Below are positions 1 to 6,292 of a stretch of DNA of 8,665 nucleotides, piece after piece. Each line of letters begins with the position of its first letter. The first letter of the stretch is position 1. A program made the translations under genes and the position numbers. The notes beneath the pieces were generated by a model that saw only the letters and a list, made by a program, of their open reading frames with translations, had not been told where the DNA came from and did not search any database. The DNA is taken from positions 1 through 8,665 of the forward strand of contig DXIA01000024.1 in assembly GCA_019113125.1 (NCBI GenBank). The letters are read 5' to 3'. This DNA is from Candidatus Pygmaiobacter gallistercoris. GTDB taxonomy: Bacteria > Bacillota > Clostridia > Oscillospirales > Ruminococcaceae.

Positions 1-87
1 GAGTTCGGCATTGAGATCCCGGACGAGGAGATCGAGAACATCAAGACGGTGGGCGATGTGGTGCGCTACATCGAGGACAACACCTGA
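1..87 (+). CDS. acpP: acyl carrier protein, 3' end only
   Basis: Only the last 28 codons and a TGA stop are present. The peptide contains EFGIEIPDEE followed by IENIKTVGDVVRYIED, which matches the end of helix II/III and helix IV of bacterial acyl carrier proteins: an acidic surface, then a short amphipathic helix ending at the C-terminus. The protein carries growing acyl chains on a phosphopantetheine arm in cytosolic fatty acid synthesis. The Asp-Ser-Leu attachment site lies upstream of the window and cannot be checked, so a carrier protein dedicated to another pathway is possible, although the sequence looks like the housekeeping form. A terminator follows 26 bases after the stop, so this is the last gene of its transcript. 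Confidence 0.85.
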   Translation, partial: EFGIEIPDEEIENIKTVGDVVRYIEDNT

Positions 88-113
88 TCAGACGGCAGCC
101 AAAAAACGGCAGG

Positions 114-141
114 GCCTCCGCTTGTGGAGGCTTTGTTTTTT
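114..141 (+). terminator. intrinsic terminator after acpP
   Basis: GCCTCC (114-119) pairs with GGAGGC (126-131) around the loop GCTTGT, followed by the T-rich run TTTGTTTTTT (132-141). An A-run at 101-106 can pair with the distal T-run, so the hairpin could also work weakly on the other strand. It separates the acyl carrier protein gene from proS. Confidence 0.85.
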
Positions 142-154
142 CACAAGTGGAAAA

Positions 155-179
155 GGGAGTGTCAATGGCAGATGAGTGA
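155..179 (+). other. proS ribosome binding site with an overlapping four-codon frame
   Basis: GGGAG at 155-159 is the only Shine-Dalgarno-like sequence ahead of proS. It lies 12 bases from the proS ATG at 172 but 5 bases from another ATG at 165, in a different frame. That second ATG opens the frame Met-Ala-Asp-Glu-stop (165-179), whose TGA lies five bases past the start of proS. The pattern would allow ribosomes to terminate and restart at proS, or it may be chance. Confidence 0.35.
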
Positions 180-1611
180 ACAGAACAAAAAACTGGTGGA
201 GGCGATCACCCCCATCAATGAGGACTTTGCCCAGTGGTATACCGATATCTGCAAGAAGGCGGAGCTGGTGGACTATTCCTCGGTCAAGGGCTGCGTGATC
301 CTGCGCCCCTATGGCTATGCGATCTGGGAGAACATCCAGCATATTCTGGACGGGATGTTCAAGGCGACCGGCCATCAGAACGTGGCGATGCCGCTGTTTA
401 TCCCCGAGAGCCTGCTGCAGAAGGAGAAGGACCATGTGGAGGGCTTTGCCCCCGAGTGCGCCTGGGTGACCGTCGGCGGCACCGAGCAGCTGGAAGAGCG
501 GCTCTGCGTGCGGCCCACCAGCGAGACGTTGTTCTGTGATCATTTTGCCCATGTGCTGCAGTCCTACCGTGATCTGCCGCTGCTCTACAACCAGTGGTGC
601 AGCGTTGTGCGGTGGGAGAAGACCACCCGACCCTTCCTGCGCAGCCGGGAGTTCTGGTGGCAGGAGGGCCACACCTTCCATGAGACCGCCGAGGAGGCGA
701 TCGCCGAGACCGAACAGCAGCTCAACTGCTATGCGGATTTCTGCGAGAAGTATCTGAAGATCCCGGTGGTCAAGGGTCGCAAGACCGACAGCGAGAAGTT
801 CTCCGGCGCCGAGGCGACCTACACCATCGAGGCGATGATGCACGACGGCAAAGCGCTGCAGAGCGGCACCAGCCACTACTTCGGGGATGGGTTCTCCCGC
901 GCCTTCAACGTCACCTTCGCCGGCCGGGATAACAAACTGCAGTACCCGTTCCAGACCAGCTGGGGCATGTCCACCCGGATTGTCGGCGCGATCATCATGA
1001 CCCACGGCGACGATGAGGGCCTGATCCTGCCGCCCGCCGTCGCGCCGATCCAGATCGCGATTGTTCCGATCGCCCAGCACAAGCCCGGCGTGCTCGAAAA
1101 GGCCGAGGAGCTGCGGGTGCGGCTGGCCAAGAACTTCCGGGTCCATCTGGACAGCTCGGACAACTCCCCCGGCTGGAAGTTCAGCCAGTACGAGATGAAG
1201 GGTGTCCCGCTGCGGCTGGAGATCGGACCCAAGGACATCGAGAAGAACCAGTGCGTGCTGGTGCGCCGGGACAACCGGGAAAAGACCTTTGTGCCGCTGG
1301 AGAATCTCGAGACCGAGATTCCCCGTCTGCTCGAGGCGCTGGGGGACAACCTCTACCAGCGGGCGCTGCAGAACCGGGAGAACCGCACCTTCAGTGCGGT
1401 CACGATGGATGAGGTCAAGCAGCTCTCGGCCGAGCACAGCGGTTTCATCAAGACGATGTGGTGCGGCGATCCAGCCTGCGAGGAGAAGATGAAGGACGAG
1501 GCCGGCCTCTCGAGCCGCTGCATGCCCTTCGAGCAGGAGCACCTGTCGGATGTCTGCCCCTGCTGTGGCCGTCCGGCCAAGACGATGGTCATCTGGGGCA
1601 AGGCCTATTGA
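172..1611 (+). CDS. proS: prolyl-tRNA synthetase, archaeal/eukaryal type
   Basis: Class II aminoacyl-tRNA synthetase of 479 residues that joins proline to tRNA-Pro in the cytosol at the cost of ATP. Visible motifs are RPTSET (114-119, proline/ATP pocket), the motif 2 stretch [16 protein letters not shown] (153-168) and motif 3 around [19 protein letters not shown] (265-283). An anticodon-binding domain follows (about 290-400). The C-terminal domain has Cys431, Cys436, Cys462 and Cys465 placed as zinc ligands, and the chain ends in a tyrosine, as is usual for this type. There is no editing (INS) domain between motifs 2 and 3, which separates it from the long bacterial form. The ATG at 172 was chosen over upstream in-frame codons because the protein then begins at a typical point ([14 protein letters not shown]); an ATG at 124 would lie inside the preceding terminator. 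No T-box leader fits in the 84-base gap to acpP. Confidence 0.96.
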   Translation: MSEQNKKLVEAITPINEDFAQWYTDICKKAELVDYSSVKGCVILRPYGYAIWENIQHILDGMFKATGHQNVAMPLFIPESLLQKEKDHVEGFAPECAWVTVGGTEQLEERLCVRPTSETLFCDHFAHVLQSYRDLPLLYNQWCSVVRWEKTTRPFLRSREFWWQEGHTFHETAEEAIAETEQQLNCYADFCEKYLKIPVVKGRKTDSEKFSGAEATYTIEAMMHDGKALQSGTSHYFGDGFSRAFNVTFAGRDNKLQYPFQTSWGMSTRIVGAIIMTHGDDEGLILPPAVAPIQIAIVPIAQHKPGVLEKAEELRVRLAKNFRVHLDSSDNSPGWKFSQYEMKGVPLRLEIGPKDIEKNQCVLVRRDNREKTFVPLENLETEIPRLLEALGDNLYQRALQNRENRTFSAVTMDEVKQLSAEHSGFIKTMWCGDPACEEKMKDEAGLSSRCMPFEQEHLSDVCPCCGRPAKTMVIWGKAY

Positions 1612-1620
1612 TGATTTTTT

Positions 1621-1650
1621 GGACAGGGCATGCTGTGCCCTATCCTTTTT
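1621..1650 (+). terminator. intrinsic terminator after proS
   Basis: GGACAGGGCA (1621-1630) pairs with TGCCCTATCC (1636-1645) with a single C/A mismatch and loop TGCTG, followed by five T (1646-1650). It begins 9 bases after the proS stop and ends 19 bases before the next start codon. Confidence 0.85.
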
Positions 1651-1669
1651 GCATCGGGGGGAATCATGG

Positions 1670-2554
1670 ATGAAAAGATTAAAATCCCTGTTAATCCTAT
1701 ATCTTGCGACGGCTGTGCTGTTCGCAGCCTGCGGTACCGAAACCGTCTCATCCGCCGCGCAGCCGACACCCACCCCCATCCCAACCCCGACTCCGATCTC
1801 GTTTGAGGCGGACCGCTATCATATCTCGGTTCAGGACGGGGTGATCCGGATCGTGGACACCGCGTCGGAGGGATCGGTGGAGCTGCCGCTCTCGGAACAG
1901 ACCCTCGAAAAAACGGGGGACGGCGACACCGATGGCCGGGATATCGCCGAGAGCAGTTATTATCTTGACGAGAACACCTTTGCCTTTGTCGGCGGGGAGC
2001 TGGTGGCCTTTTTTGGCCGTGTGTCCCATGACGGGGGCGAGAGCTGGATCAGCGTCAACTGCCAGACCGGGGTGGGCCAGATCCGGCGCTGCTGCGTGGA
2101 TTTCTGGTCGGCGTCGGAGGGGGTCGTTGCGGTCGGGGGAGACCGAATGAATGTCAGTGAGTACAAGGAGCTGTTCTTTACCGCCGACGGCGGTGCGAGC
2201 TGGCAGCAACAACCGATCGAAGGAACACTCAGCAGCCGACTGCTCAATGGGGTGACCTTTGCCGACCGGATGCACGGGATTCTCTCGCTGGATGTGCCGA
2301 ATGACGCGCCGGAATACTGGTACACCGAAGATGGCGGTGCGACCTTTCGGCAGCTGGAGTTTCCGCTGCCGGGGTTTGAGGGCAGCTATTATCTCAAGGC
2401 GGACAGCCTGCGGATCGACCCGGAGAGCGGGGAATGGACGCTGATCCTCGGTCAGGGCGAGTATGGCCGGCGCAAGGCGAAACTCACCAGTCCGGATGGG
2501 GTCAACTGGAGCTATGAGGGAACGGGAGAAAAACCGGCCCCTTGGCTGGGATGA
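1670..2554 (+). CDS. Asp-box (sialidase-like repeat) lipoprotein
   Basis: Predicted surface lipoprotein of 294 residues, function unknown. It starts with a basic/hydrophobic signal peptide and a lipobox ending at Cys21 (LFAAC). A Pro/Thr linker follows (QPTPTPIPTPTP, 31-42), a common spacer between membrane anchor and exported domain. The rest holds four Asp-box motifs of the type S/T-x-D-G-G-x-S/T-W: SHDGGESW (119-126), TADGGASW (171-178), TEDGGATF (219-226) and the looser TSPDGVNW (273-280). Asp-boxes lie on the blade turns of beta-propellers in sialidases and in YCF48/BNR-like proteins. They are structural, so they do not prove sialidase activity, and I see no FRIP motif or catalytic Arg triad. 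The ATG at 1670 is favoured by GGGGGG at 1656-1661, 8 bases upstream, and by the signal peptide starting there; another ATG at 1666 is out of frame. No clear promoter of its own is visible. Confidence 0.82.
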   Translation: MKRLKSLLILYLATAVLFAACGTETVSSAAQPTPTPIPTPTPISFEADRYHISVQDGVIRIVDTASEGSVELPLSEQTLEKTGDGDTDGRDIAESSYYLDENTFAFVGGELVAFFGRVSHDGGESWISVNCQTGVGQIRRCCVDFWSASEGVVAVGGDRMNVSEYKELFFTADGGASWQQQPIEGTLSSRLLNGVTFADRMHGILSLDVPNDAPEYWYTEDGGATFRQLEFPLPGFEGSYYLKADSLRIDPESGEWTLILGQGEYGRRKAKLTSPDGVNWSYEGTGEKPAPWLG

Positions 2555-2563
2555 AAAAACGCA

Positions 2564-2597
2564 AAAGAAGAGGGCTGCACCAGCAGCCCTCTTCTTT
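2564..2597. terminator. bidirectional terminator between the lipoprotein and upp
   Basis: A perfect 15-bp stem (2564-2578 with 2583-2597) closes on the four-base loop ACCA. The stem ends are A-rich on the left and T-rich on the right, and a further A-run lies at 2555-2559. Each converging transcript therefore meets a GC-rich hairpin followed by a U-rich stretch. The hairpin lies 9 bases after the lipoprotein stop and 10 bases beyond the end of upp. Confidence 0.92.
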
Positions 2598-2607
2598 ATG
2601 TGGCAGA

Positions 2608-3237
2608 TTATTTGGTGCCGAAGATCCGGTCGCCCGCATCCCCGAGACCGGGGACGATGTATCCATGCTCGTTGAGGCATTTGTCCAGTGCGGCGGCATA
2701 GATCTCGACATCCGGGTGGGCGTCATGCAGCCGCTTGATGCCCTCCGGCGCGGCAATGATGCAGAGGAACTTGATATTCTTCGCGCCCCGCTTTTTGATC
2801 TGGGAGATCGCATCGGTTGCGCTGCCGCCGGTCGCCAGCATCGGATCGAGAACCATGACCTCCCGCTCCGAGATGTCGGCGGGCAGCTTGCAGTAGTACT
2901 CGACCGGCTCAAGACTCGCAGGGTCGCGGTAGAGACCGATATGGCCGACCTTGGCCGCCGGGATCAGCGCCAGAACACCGTCCACCATGCCGAGTCCCGC
3001 GCGCAGGATCGGCACAACCGCCAGCTTGCGGCCGGCGAGCACCTTGAACTTGTCGGTGGTGATGGGGGTGGTGATCTCCACCTCCTCGGTGGGCAGGTCG
3101 CGGGTCGCCTCATAGCACATCAGGGTCGCAATCTCGCTGACCAGCTCCTTGAACTCCTTGGTACCGGTGTTGATGTCCCGCAGATGGCTGACCTTGTGCT
3201 GCAGCAGAGGATGGTCCAGAATCATGGGTTCTTTCAT
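2608..3237 (-). CDS. upp: uracil phosphoribosyltransferase
   Basis: Cytosolic salvage enzyme of 209 residues that makes UMP from uracil and PRPP. The PRPP-binding loop is seen at DPMLATGGS (131-139). The uracil-binding C-terminal stretch runs through [16 protein letters not shown] (193-208), and ILRAGLGM (77-84) is also a family signature. The length matches the usual 208-209 residues. The start at 3237 was preferred over an in-frame ATG 12 bases upstream because GGAG (3244-3247) then sits 6 bases before it, and the upstream ATG overlaps this same ribosome binding site. It is the last gene of the tsaE-tsaB-rpiB-upp run, 96 bases after rpiB. Pairing of rpiB and upp in one neighbourhood is known from other Firmicutes. 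The gap shows no terminator and no convincing promoter, so read-through from rpiB is likely. Confidence 0.97.
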   Translation of the reverse strand: MKEPMILDHPLLQHKVSHLRDINTGTKEFKELVSEIATLMCYEATRDLPTEEVEITTPITTDKFKVLAGRKLAVVPILRAGLGMVDGVLALIPAAKVGHIGLYRDPASLEPVEYYCKLPADISEREVMVLDPMLATGGSATDAISQIKKRGAKNIKFLCIIAAPEGIKRLHDAHPDVEIYAAALDKCLNEHGYIVPGLGDAGDRIFGTK

Positions 3238-3333
3238 GAAAATCTCCATTCTCCGGCGGAGAGGGTTTTATAAGGCTCAACGCCAACCGCGCCTGTCTTT
3301 GCCGCCGGACGGGCAGGGGCGGGAGAGACAGAA

Positions 3334-3780
3334 TCAGCCTTCGTTTTCCAGTGCGGTGATCTTTGCGATCCGCTTGGCGTGCCGGCCGCCCTCGAACGCA
3401 GTGTTCAGAAAGACGTCCACCAGCTCGATGGCGAGCCCGGCGCCGACCACCCGGCCACCGAGGCAGAGCGCATTGGCGTCGTTGTGCATCCGGGTGTATT
3501 TGGCGCTGAAGTAGTCGCTGCAGCAGCAGGCCCGGATCCCCTTGATCTTGTTCGCGGCGATGCTGATGCCGACACCGGTGCCGCAGAAGAGCAGCGCCTT
3601 GTCGCACTCGCCCGAGACAACCGCCTCACAGGCGGGCTTTGCCATATCGGGATAATCCACACTCTCGGTCGAAAAACACCCAAAATCCTGATAGGCGACC
3701 CCAATCTCGTCGAGATGGGCTTTGACCGCCTCCTTCAGCTCGTAACCGCCGTGATCTGCTCCCAATGCAATTTTGCTCAT
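3334..3780 (-). CDS. rpiB: ribose-5-phosphate isomerase B
   Basis: Sugar isomerase of 148 residues in the RpiB/LacAB family, converting ribulose 5-phosphate to ribose 5-phosphate in the cytosol (pentose phosphate pathway). Visible family features are GADHGG (7-12), the nucleophile Cys66 within FCGTGVGISIAANK (65-78), and the YTRMHNDAN segment (95-103) with His99 and Arg97. The length is typical. A run of three cysteines (85-87) in the segment before the active-site His is less usual. The ATG overlaps the tsaB stop by four bases (ATGA), and AAGGAGG (3791-3797) lies 10 bases upstream, inside the end of tsaB, so translation is probably coupled to tsaB. RpiB relatives act on allose or galactose 6-phosphates, but no sugar operon surrounds this gene, so the pentose function is favoured. 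Confidence 0.94.
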   Translation of the reverse strand: MSKIALGADHGGYELKEAVKAHLDEIGVAYQDFGCFSTESVDYPDMAKPACEAVVSGECDKALLFCGTGVGISIAANKIKGIRACCCSDYFSAKYTRMHNDANALCLGGRVVGAGLAIELVDVFLNTAFEGGRHAKRIAKITALENEG

Positions 3781-4490
3781 TGGACTTTACCCTCCTTTGT
3801 CTTTTCCAGCCGTTCCCGCTGTGCCTGACTCAGCCGGTGATAGGCGGGACGCAGCAGCGCGGCGTCCTGTGCACCGCCGGCCAGCCACAGGGCCCTGCCC
3901 GCGAGGGCAACCCCCGCCGCACGGCCCAGCCGCCAGAGATCCGGCACCGGTTCCAGCGGAACCTTTTCCTTGAGATCATTATAGCACACCTTGGCCCCGT
4001 CACCAACCACAAAAACAGTTTTTTCCTCGCCGGCGAGAAGGTCCAGAACCGCCGCGGGCCGGCCCACCGCGTCGGGACACAGCCGCAAAAGCGATGCTCC
4101 CTCCCGGCGGAAAGCGGCGTAGTAGACCTCGCCCCGCCGCGCATCGGTCGCCGCGAGAACACAGCCGCCCTGCGGCAGAAACACGCTGTGGGCGAGCGCC
4201 TCCAGCGAGGAGACCCCCGCGCAGGGAATCTGCCGCGGCAGCGCCAGCCCCTTGGCGAGGGCCATCCCGATCCGCAGACCGGTAAAGCTGCCGGGCCCCG
4301 CGCCGACCGCGATCAATCCAACTTCGGACAATCCGGTCTTTGCGGCCTCGAGTGCGCTTTGCACCATCGGCAGCAGTGTTTCACTGTGGGTCAGCCCATT
4401 GTTGAGATAGGACTCATAGATCAGTTCTTCGTCCCGGAGCAGGGCGACGCCGGCCGCCTTCCCCGAGGAATCCAGTGCTAGGGTAATCAA
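3777..4490 (-). CDS. tsaB: tRNA t6A37 biosynthesis protein TsaB
   Basis: Protein of 237 residues with the ASKHA actin-like fold. It partners TsaD and TsaE in transferring threonylcarbamoyl to A37 of ANN-decoding tRNAs. Signatures are the N-terminal ITLALDSSG (2-10), THSETLLP (34-41), the diagnostic GPGSFTGLR (65-73), DARRGEVYYA (116-125) and the C-terminal RPAYHRLSQAQRER (214-227). No ATG fits the start. The TTG at 4490 gives the family's normal N-terminus, and it overlaps the tsaE stop as TTGA, with GGGAG about 9 bases upstream, so a TTG start with coupling to tsaE is the best reading. The reading frame stays open further upstream only because it overlaps tsaE. Many Firmicutes place rimI or tsaD next; here rpiB follows instead. 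Confidence 0.94.
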   Translation of the reverse strand: MITLALDSSGKAAGVALLRDEELIYESYLNNGLTHSETLLPMVQSALEAAKTGLSEVGLIAVGAGPGSFTGLRIGMALAKGLALPRQIPCAGVSSLEALAHSVFLPQGGCVLAATDARRGEVYYAAFRREGASLLRLCPDAVGRPAAVLDLLAGEEKTVFVVGDGAKVCYNDLKEKVPLEPVPDLWRLGRAAGVALAGRALWLAGGAQDAALLRPAYHRLSQAQRERLEKTKEGKVQ

Positions 4491-4912
4491 AGGTTCTTCG
4501 CTCCCGTCACGGTAATTTTTCGCTCGTCCCCGCCGAGATTTTCGATCTCGACCCGAATGCAGGGCTCGTCGAGATAGGCGGCGATGTTCTCGCTCCACTC
4601 AACCGCAACCGCGGCGCCCGCGTCGAGATAGTCGTAGAAGGAACAGGCATAAAGATCCTCCTCCGACTGGATGCGGTACATGTCAAAGTGGGCAAAGGTC
4701 ACCGGACCCCGGTAGACGTTGACGATGCTGAAGGTCGGGCTGCTGACCGGATCGGTACAGCCCAGCCCCTCGGCGATCCCGCCGCAGAAGGCGGTCTTGC
4801 CGGCGCCGAGCCCGCCGGTGAAGAGCACCAGCCCGCCGCCGCGCAGTTCCTCGGCAAGGCGACGGCCGATCGTCCGGGTATCCGCCGCCGAATGTGAAAG
4901 ATAAACCCCCAT
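4487..4912 (-). CDS. tsaE: tRNA t6A37 biosynthesis ATPase TsaE
   Basis: Small P-loop ATPase of 141 residues that drives turnover of the TsaB-TsaD complex in t6A synthesis. It shows Walker A as GGLGAGKT (33-40), SSPTFSIVN (57-65), the HFDMYR element (75-80) and VEWSEN (104-109), all expected in this family. The ATG at 4912 is chosen because GGGAGG (4919-4924) lies 6 bases upstream. In-frame ATGs at 4936 and 4957 are less likely: the second lies upstream of the predicted transcription start, at the -10 box (4948-4953). This is the first gene of the minus-strand operon; its stop overlaps the TTG start of tsaB by four bases. Confidence 0.94.
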   Translation of the reverse strand: MGVYLSHSAADTRTIGRRLAEELRGGGLVLFTGGLGAGKTAFCGGIAEGLGCTDPVSSPTFSIVNVYRGPVTFAHFDMYRIQSEEDLYACSFYDYLDAGAAVAVEWSENIAAYLDEPCIRVEIENLGGDERKITVTGAKNL

Positions 4913-4941
4913 AAGCTCCCTCCCGCGGGTCGACATTTTTC

Positions 4942-4976
4942 CCTGCAAGTATACCACATCCGCGCAAAATGCGAAA
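4942..4976 (-). promoter_or_regulatory. promoter of the tsaE-tsaB-rpiB-upp operon
   Basis: On the minus strand TATACT (4948-4953) is preceded by TGG, giving an extended -10 of the TGnTATAAT kind. At 17 bases the -35 position reads TTTCGC, a poor match, as is common when the -10 is extended. The predicted start near 4941 would leave a leader of about 29 bases before tsaE. A short inverted repeat, CGCA-TTT-TGCG, lies in the spacer. Confidence 0.55.
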
Positions 4977-5012
4977 GGGCGGCGCGGGTCGCTGATCCGG
5001 TCGAATCGTGTA

Positions 5013-5037
5013 AAAAATTAAAAGATTTTGAATTTTT
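5013..5037. repeat. A/T-only dyad between divergent promoters
   Basis: AAAAATTAAAA (5013-5023) mirrors TTTTGAATTTTT (5026-5037) with a single bulged G, around GA. This is the most AT-rich stretch of the window and lies in the 220-base divergent gap, upstream of the rodA promoter and behind the tsaE promoter. It could be an UP element, a bent DNA segment or a binding site. It is not followed by the features of a terminator. Confidence 0.45.
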
Positions 5038-5047
5038 CCCTGTTTTG

Positions 5048-5083
5048 GGTGCAAAAAACGGTTTGTATGCTATACTTATAGGG
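5048..5083 (+). promoter_or_regulatory. promoter of the SEDS-LCP pair
   Basis: TATACT (5071-5076) is preceded by TGC, an extended -10 box. No good -35 lies 16-18 bases upstream (GGTGCA at 17); TTGGGT at 5045-5050 has a 20-base spacer. The start would fall near 5083. The leader then contains a small hairpin, CCGGC-TGTG-GCCGG (5103-5116), just before the ribosome binding site. Confidence 0.55.
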
Positions 5084-5120
5084 CATTGTTATCTAAGAAG
5101 GACCGGCTGTGGCCGGATAA

Positions 5121-5135
5121 GGGAGTCTCGACTTG
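5121..5135 (+). promoter_or_regulatory. ribosome binding site that selects a TTG start
   Basis: GGGAG (5121-5125) lies 7 bases before TTG at 5133 but 16 bases before the in-frame ATG at 5142. The spacing favours the TTG. The hairpin at 5103-5116 ends 4 bases before it. Confidence 0.55.
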
Positions 5136-6260
5136 AAAGCGATGAAAGAATACATCAAGAATACCGATAAATTATTCATCCTGCTCTGCATTGCCTGCAG
5201 TGCGCTGTCGGTGGTTGCACTGACCTCCTTTGCACATGATGCCGCCAGCGCGGACAGCAGCTTTTTTGCAAATTACCGGCTGCCGATCGTGCAGGCGGGC
5301 GCGGCGGTGTTGGGGCTGATCTGCGCGATCATCATCTCGACCTTTGACTATCATGCGCTCGCGGCGAGCTGGCCGCTCCATGTAGCGCTCACCTGGGGAC
5401 TGGTGCTGCTGACCTTTGTGATCGGTTACTCCCCGCTCAACACCAGCAACCGGTCCTGGATCGAGCTGCCGCTGGGGCTCTCGATCCAGCCGACCGAGCT
5501 GGCCAAGATCAGTTTTATCCTCACCTTTGCACTGCATCTGGACAACAGCCGTGACCGGATGGAGCAGCCGGGCACCCTTCTGGCCCTGCTGGCCCATCTC
5601 GGCGCGCCGATCCTGTTGATTCATCTGCAGGGGGACGACGGCACCGCGCTGATCTTTCTGCTGATCGGCCTGTCGATGCTCTTTGTCGCCGGCCTGCCCC
5701 GCAAATACATCTTTGCCGGGATCGGCTGTGTCCTTGTCGCGGTGCCGGTGCTCTGGTTCTTTGTGCTGGAGGATTATCAGAAGGAACGAATCTATGCGCT
5801 GTTTGACCCCGAAAAGTATACCAGCGTGATATGGCAGCAGTACCAGGCCAGCATCTCGATCGGCGCGGGCCAGATCACCGGCCGCGGCTTTTTCGGGGTG
5901 GATCACCACACGGTGCCCAAGGCGGAGAATGACTTTATCTTTTCCTATATCTCGGAGTCGATGGGCTTTGTCGGCAGCCTGCTGGTACTGTTGCTGCTGT
6001 TCGGCCTCGCGGCAAAATTGGTCGCTACGGCTTTCCGCAGCCAGGACCGGCTGGGGGCATTGATCTGCGTCGGCATTTCGGCGGTTATCATCTGGCAGAC
6101 CATCATTAACATCGGGATGAACCTCTCGCTGCTGCCGGTGATCGGCATCACTCTGCCGTTTTTCACCGCGGGTGGTACCTCAGTGCTGATGCTCTACCTC
6201 TGTATGGGGCTGGCGCTGTCGGTTTACACCCACAACAAGCGAAATCTGTTTGACGGCTGA
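5133..6260 (+). CDS. rodA: SEDS-family peptidoglycan glycosyltransferase (RodA/FtsW/SpoVE)
   Basis: Integral membrane protein of 375 residues with about ten hydrophobic segments. SEDS proteins polymerise lipid II into glycan strands, normally with a class B penicillin-binding protein. Family landmarks are SWIELPLGLSIQPTELAK (108-125), QGDDGTAL (166-173), the large loop ending VPKAENDFIFSYISESMGF (261-279) and PVIGITLPFFTAGGTS (335-350). Asp267 of NDFIF matches the essential extracellular acid of RodA (usually TDFIF). Two motifs depart from the common forms: Pro-Asp-Leu-Gly-Thr reads GDDGT, and SYGGSS reads TAGGTS. The start is a TTG set by ribosome-binding-site spacing; an ATG nine bases later would remove only three residues. 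No penicillin-binding protein is adjacent; an LCP gene follows 32 bases later. RodA is favoured over FtsW or SpoVE on overall look, but the subfamily is not certain. Confidence 0.88.
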   Translation: MKAMKEYIKNTDKLFILLCIACSALSVVALTSFAHDAASADSSFFANYRLPIVQAGAAVLGLICAIIISTFDYHALAASWPLHVALTWGLVLLTFVIGYSPLNTSNRSWIELPLGLSIQPTELAKISFILTFALHLDNSRDRMEQPGTLLALLAHLGAPILLIHLQGDDGTALIFLLIGLSMLFVAGLPRKYIFAGIGCVLVAVPVLWFFVLEDYQKERIYALFDPEKYTSVIWQQYQASISIGAGQITGRGFFGVDHHTVPKAENDFIFSYISESMGFVGSLLVLLLLFGLAAKLVATAFRSQDRLGALICVGISAVIIWQTIINIGMNLSLLPVIGITLPFFTAGGTSVLMLYLCMGLALSVYTHNKRNLFDG

Positions 6261-6292
6261 TCTGCAGCCGGGCAAAAAAGGAGGCGGTTCCC

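Noticed and set aside
1619..1646. Possible promoter TTGGAC, 16 bases, TATCCT ahead of the lipoprotein
   Set aside because: Weak matches to both boxes, and it falls inside the proS terminator hairpin, which explains the bases better.
88..1779. Open frame of 563 codons on the minus strand opposite proS
   Set aside because: It is antisense to a highly conserved proS and rich in Leu, Gly, Arg and His, as expected from stop-poor GC-rich DNA. It shows no recognisable domain and runs through the acpP and proS terminators.
1748..2680. Long minus-strand frame opposite the lipoprotein gene
   Set aside because: It crosses the terminator at 2564-2597 and overlaps the end of upp. The plus-strand frame has a signal peptide, lipobox and Asp-boxes, so it is the real gene.
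3250..3262. Small inverted repeat TCTCC-GGC-GGAGA before upp
   Set aside because: A five-base stem with a three-base loop is common by chance in this composition, and it does not cover the ribosome binding site at 3244-3247.
2542..3273. Plus-strand frame opposite upp
   Set aside because: upp is unmistakable on the minus strand; this frame is its shadow.
3765..4481. Plus-strand frame opposite tsaB
   Set aside because: tsaB has diagnostic motifs and proper coupling signals; the opposite frame has none.
5172..5909. Minus-strand frame opposite the SEDS gene, Gln/Arg/Asp-rich
   Set aside because: This is the expected antisense product of a membrane protein gene: hydrophobic codons reverse-complement to Gln, Glu, Asn and Lys-type codons.
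6255..6269. GGCTG-ATCTG-CAGCC at the end of the SEDS gene
   Set aside because: Five-base stem with no T-run after it, so not a terminator; the LCP gene 32 bases on is probably cotranscribed.
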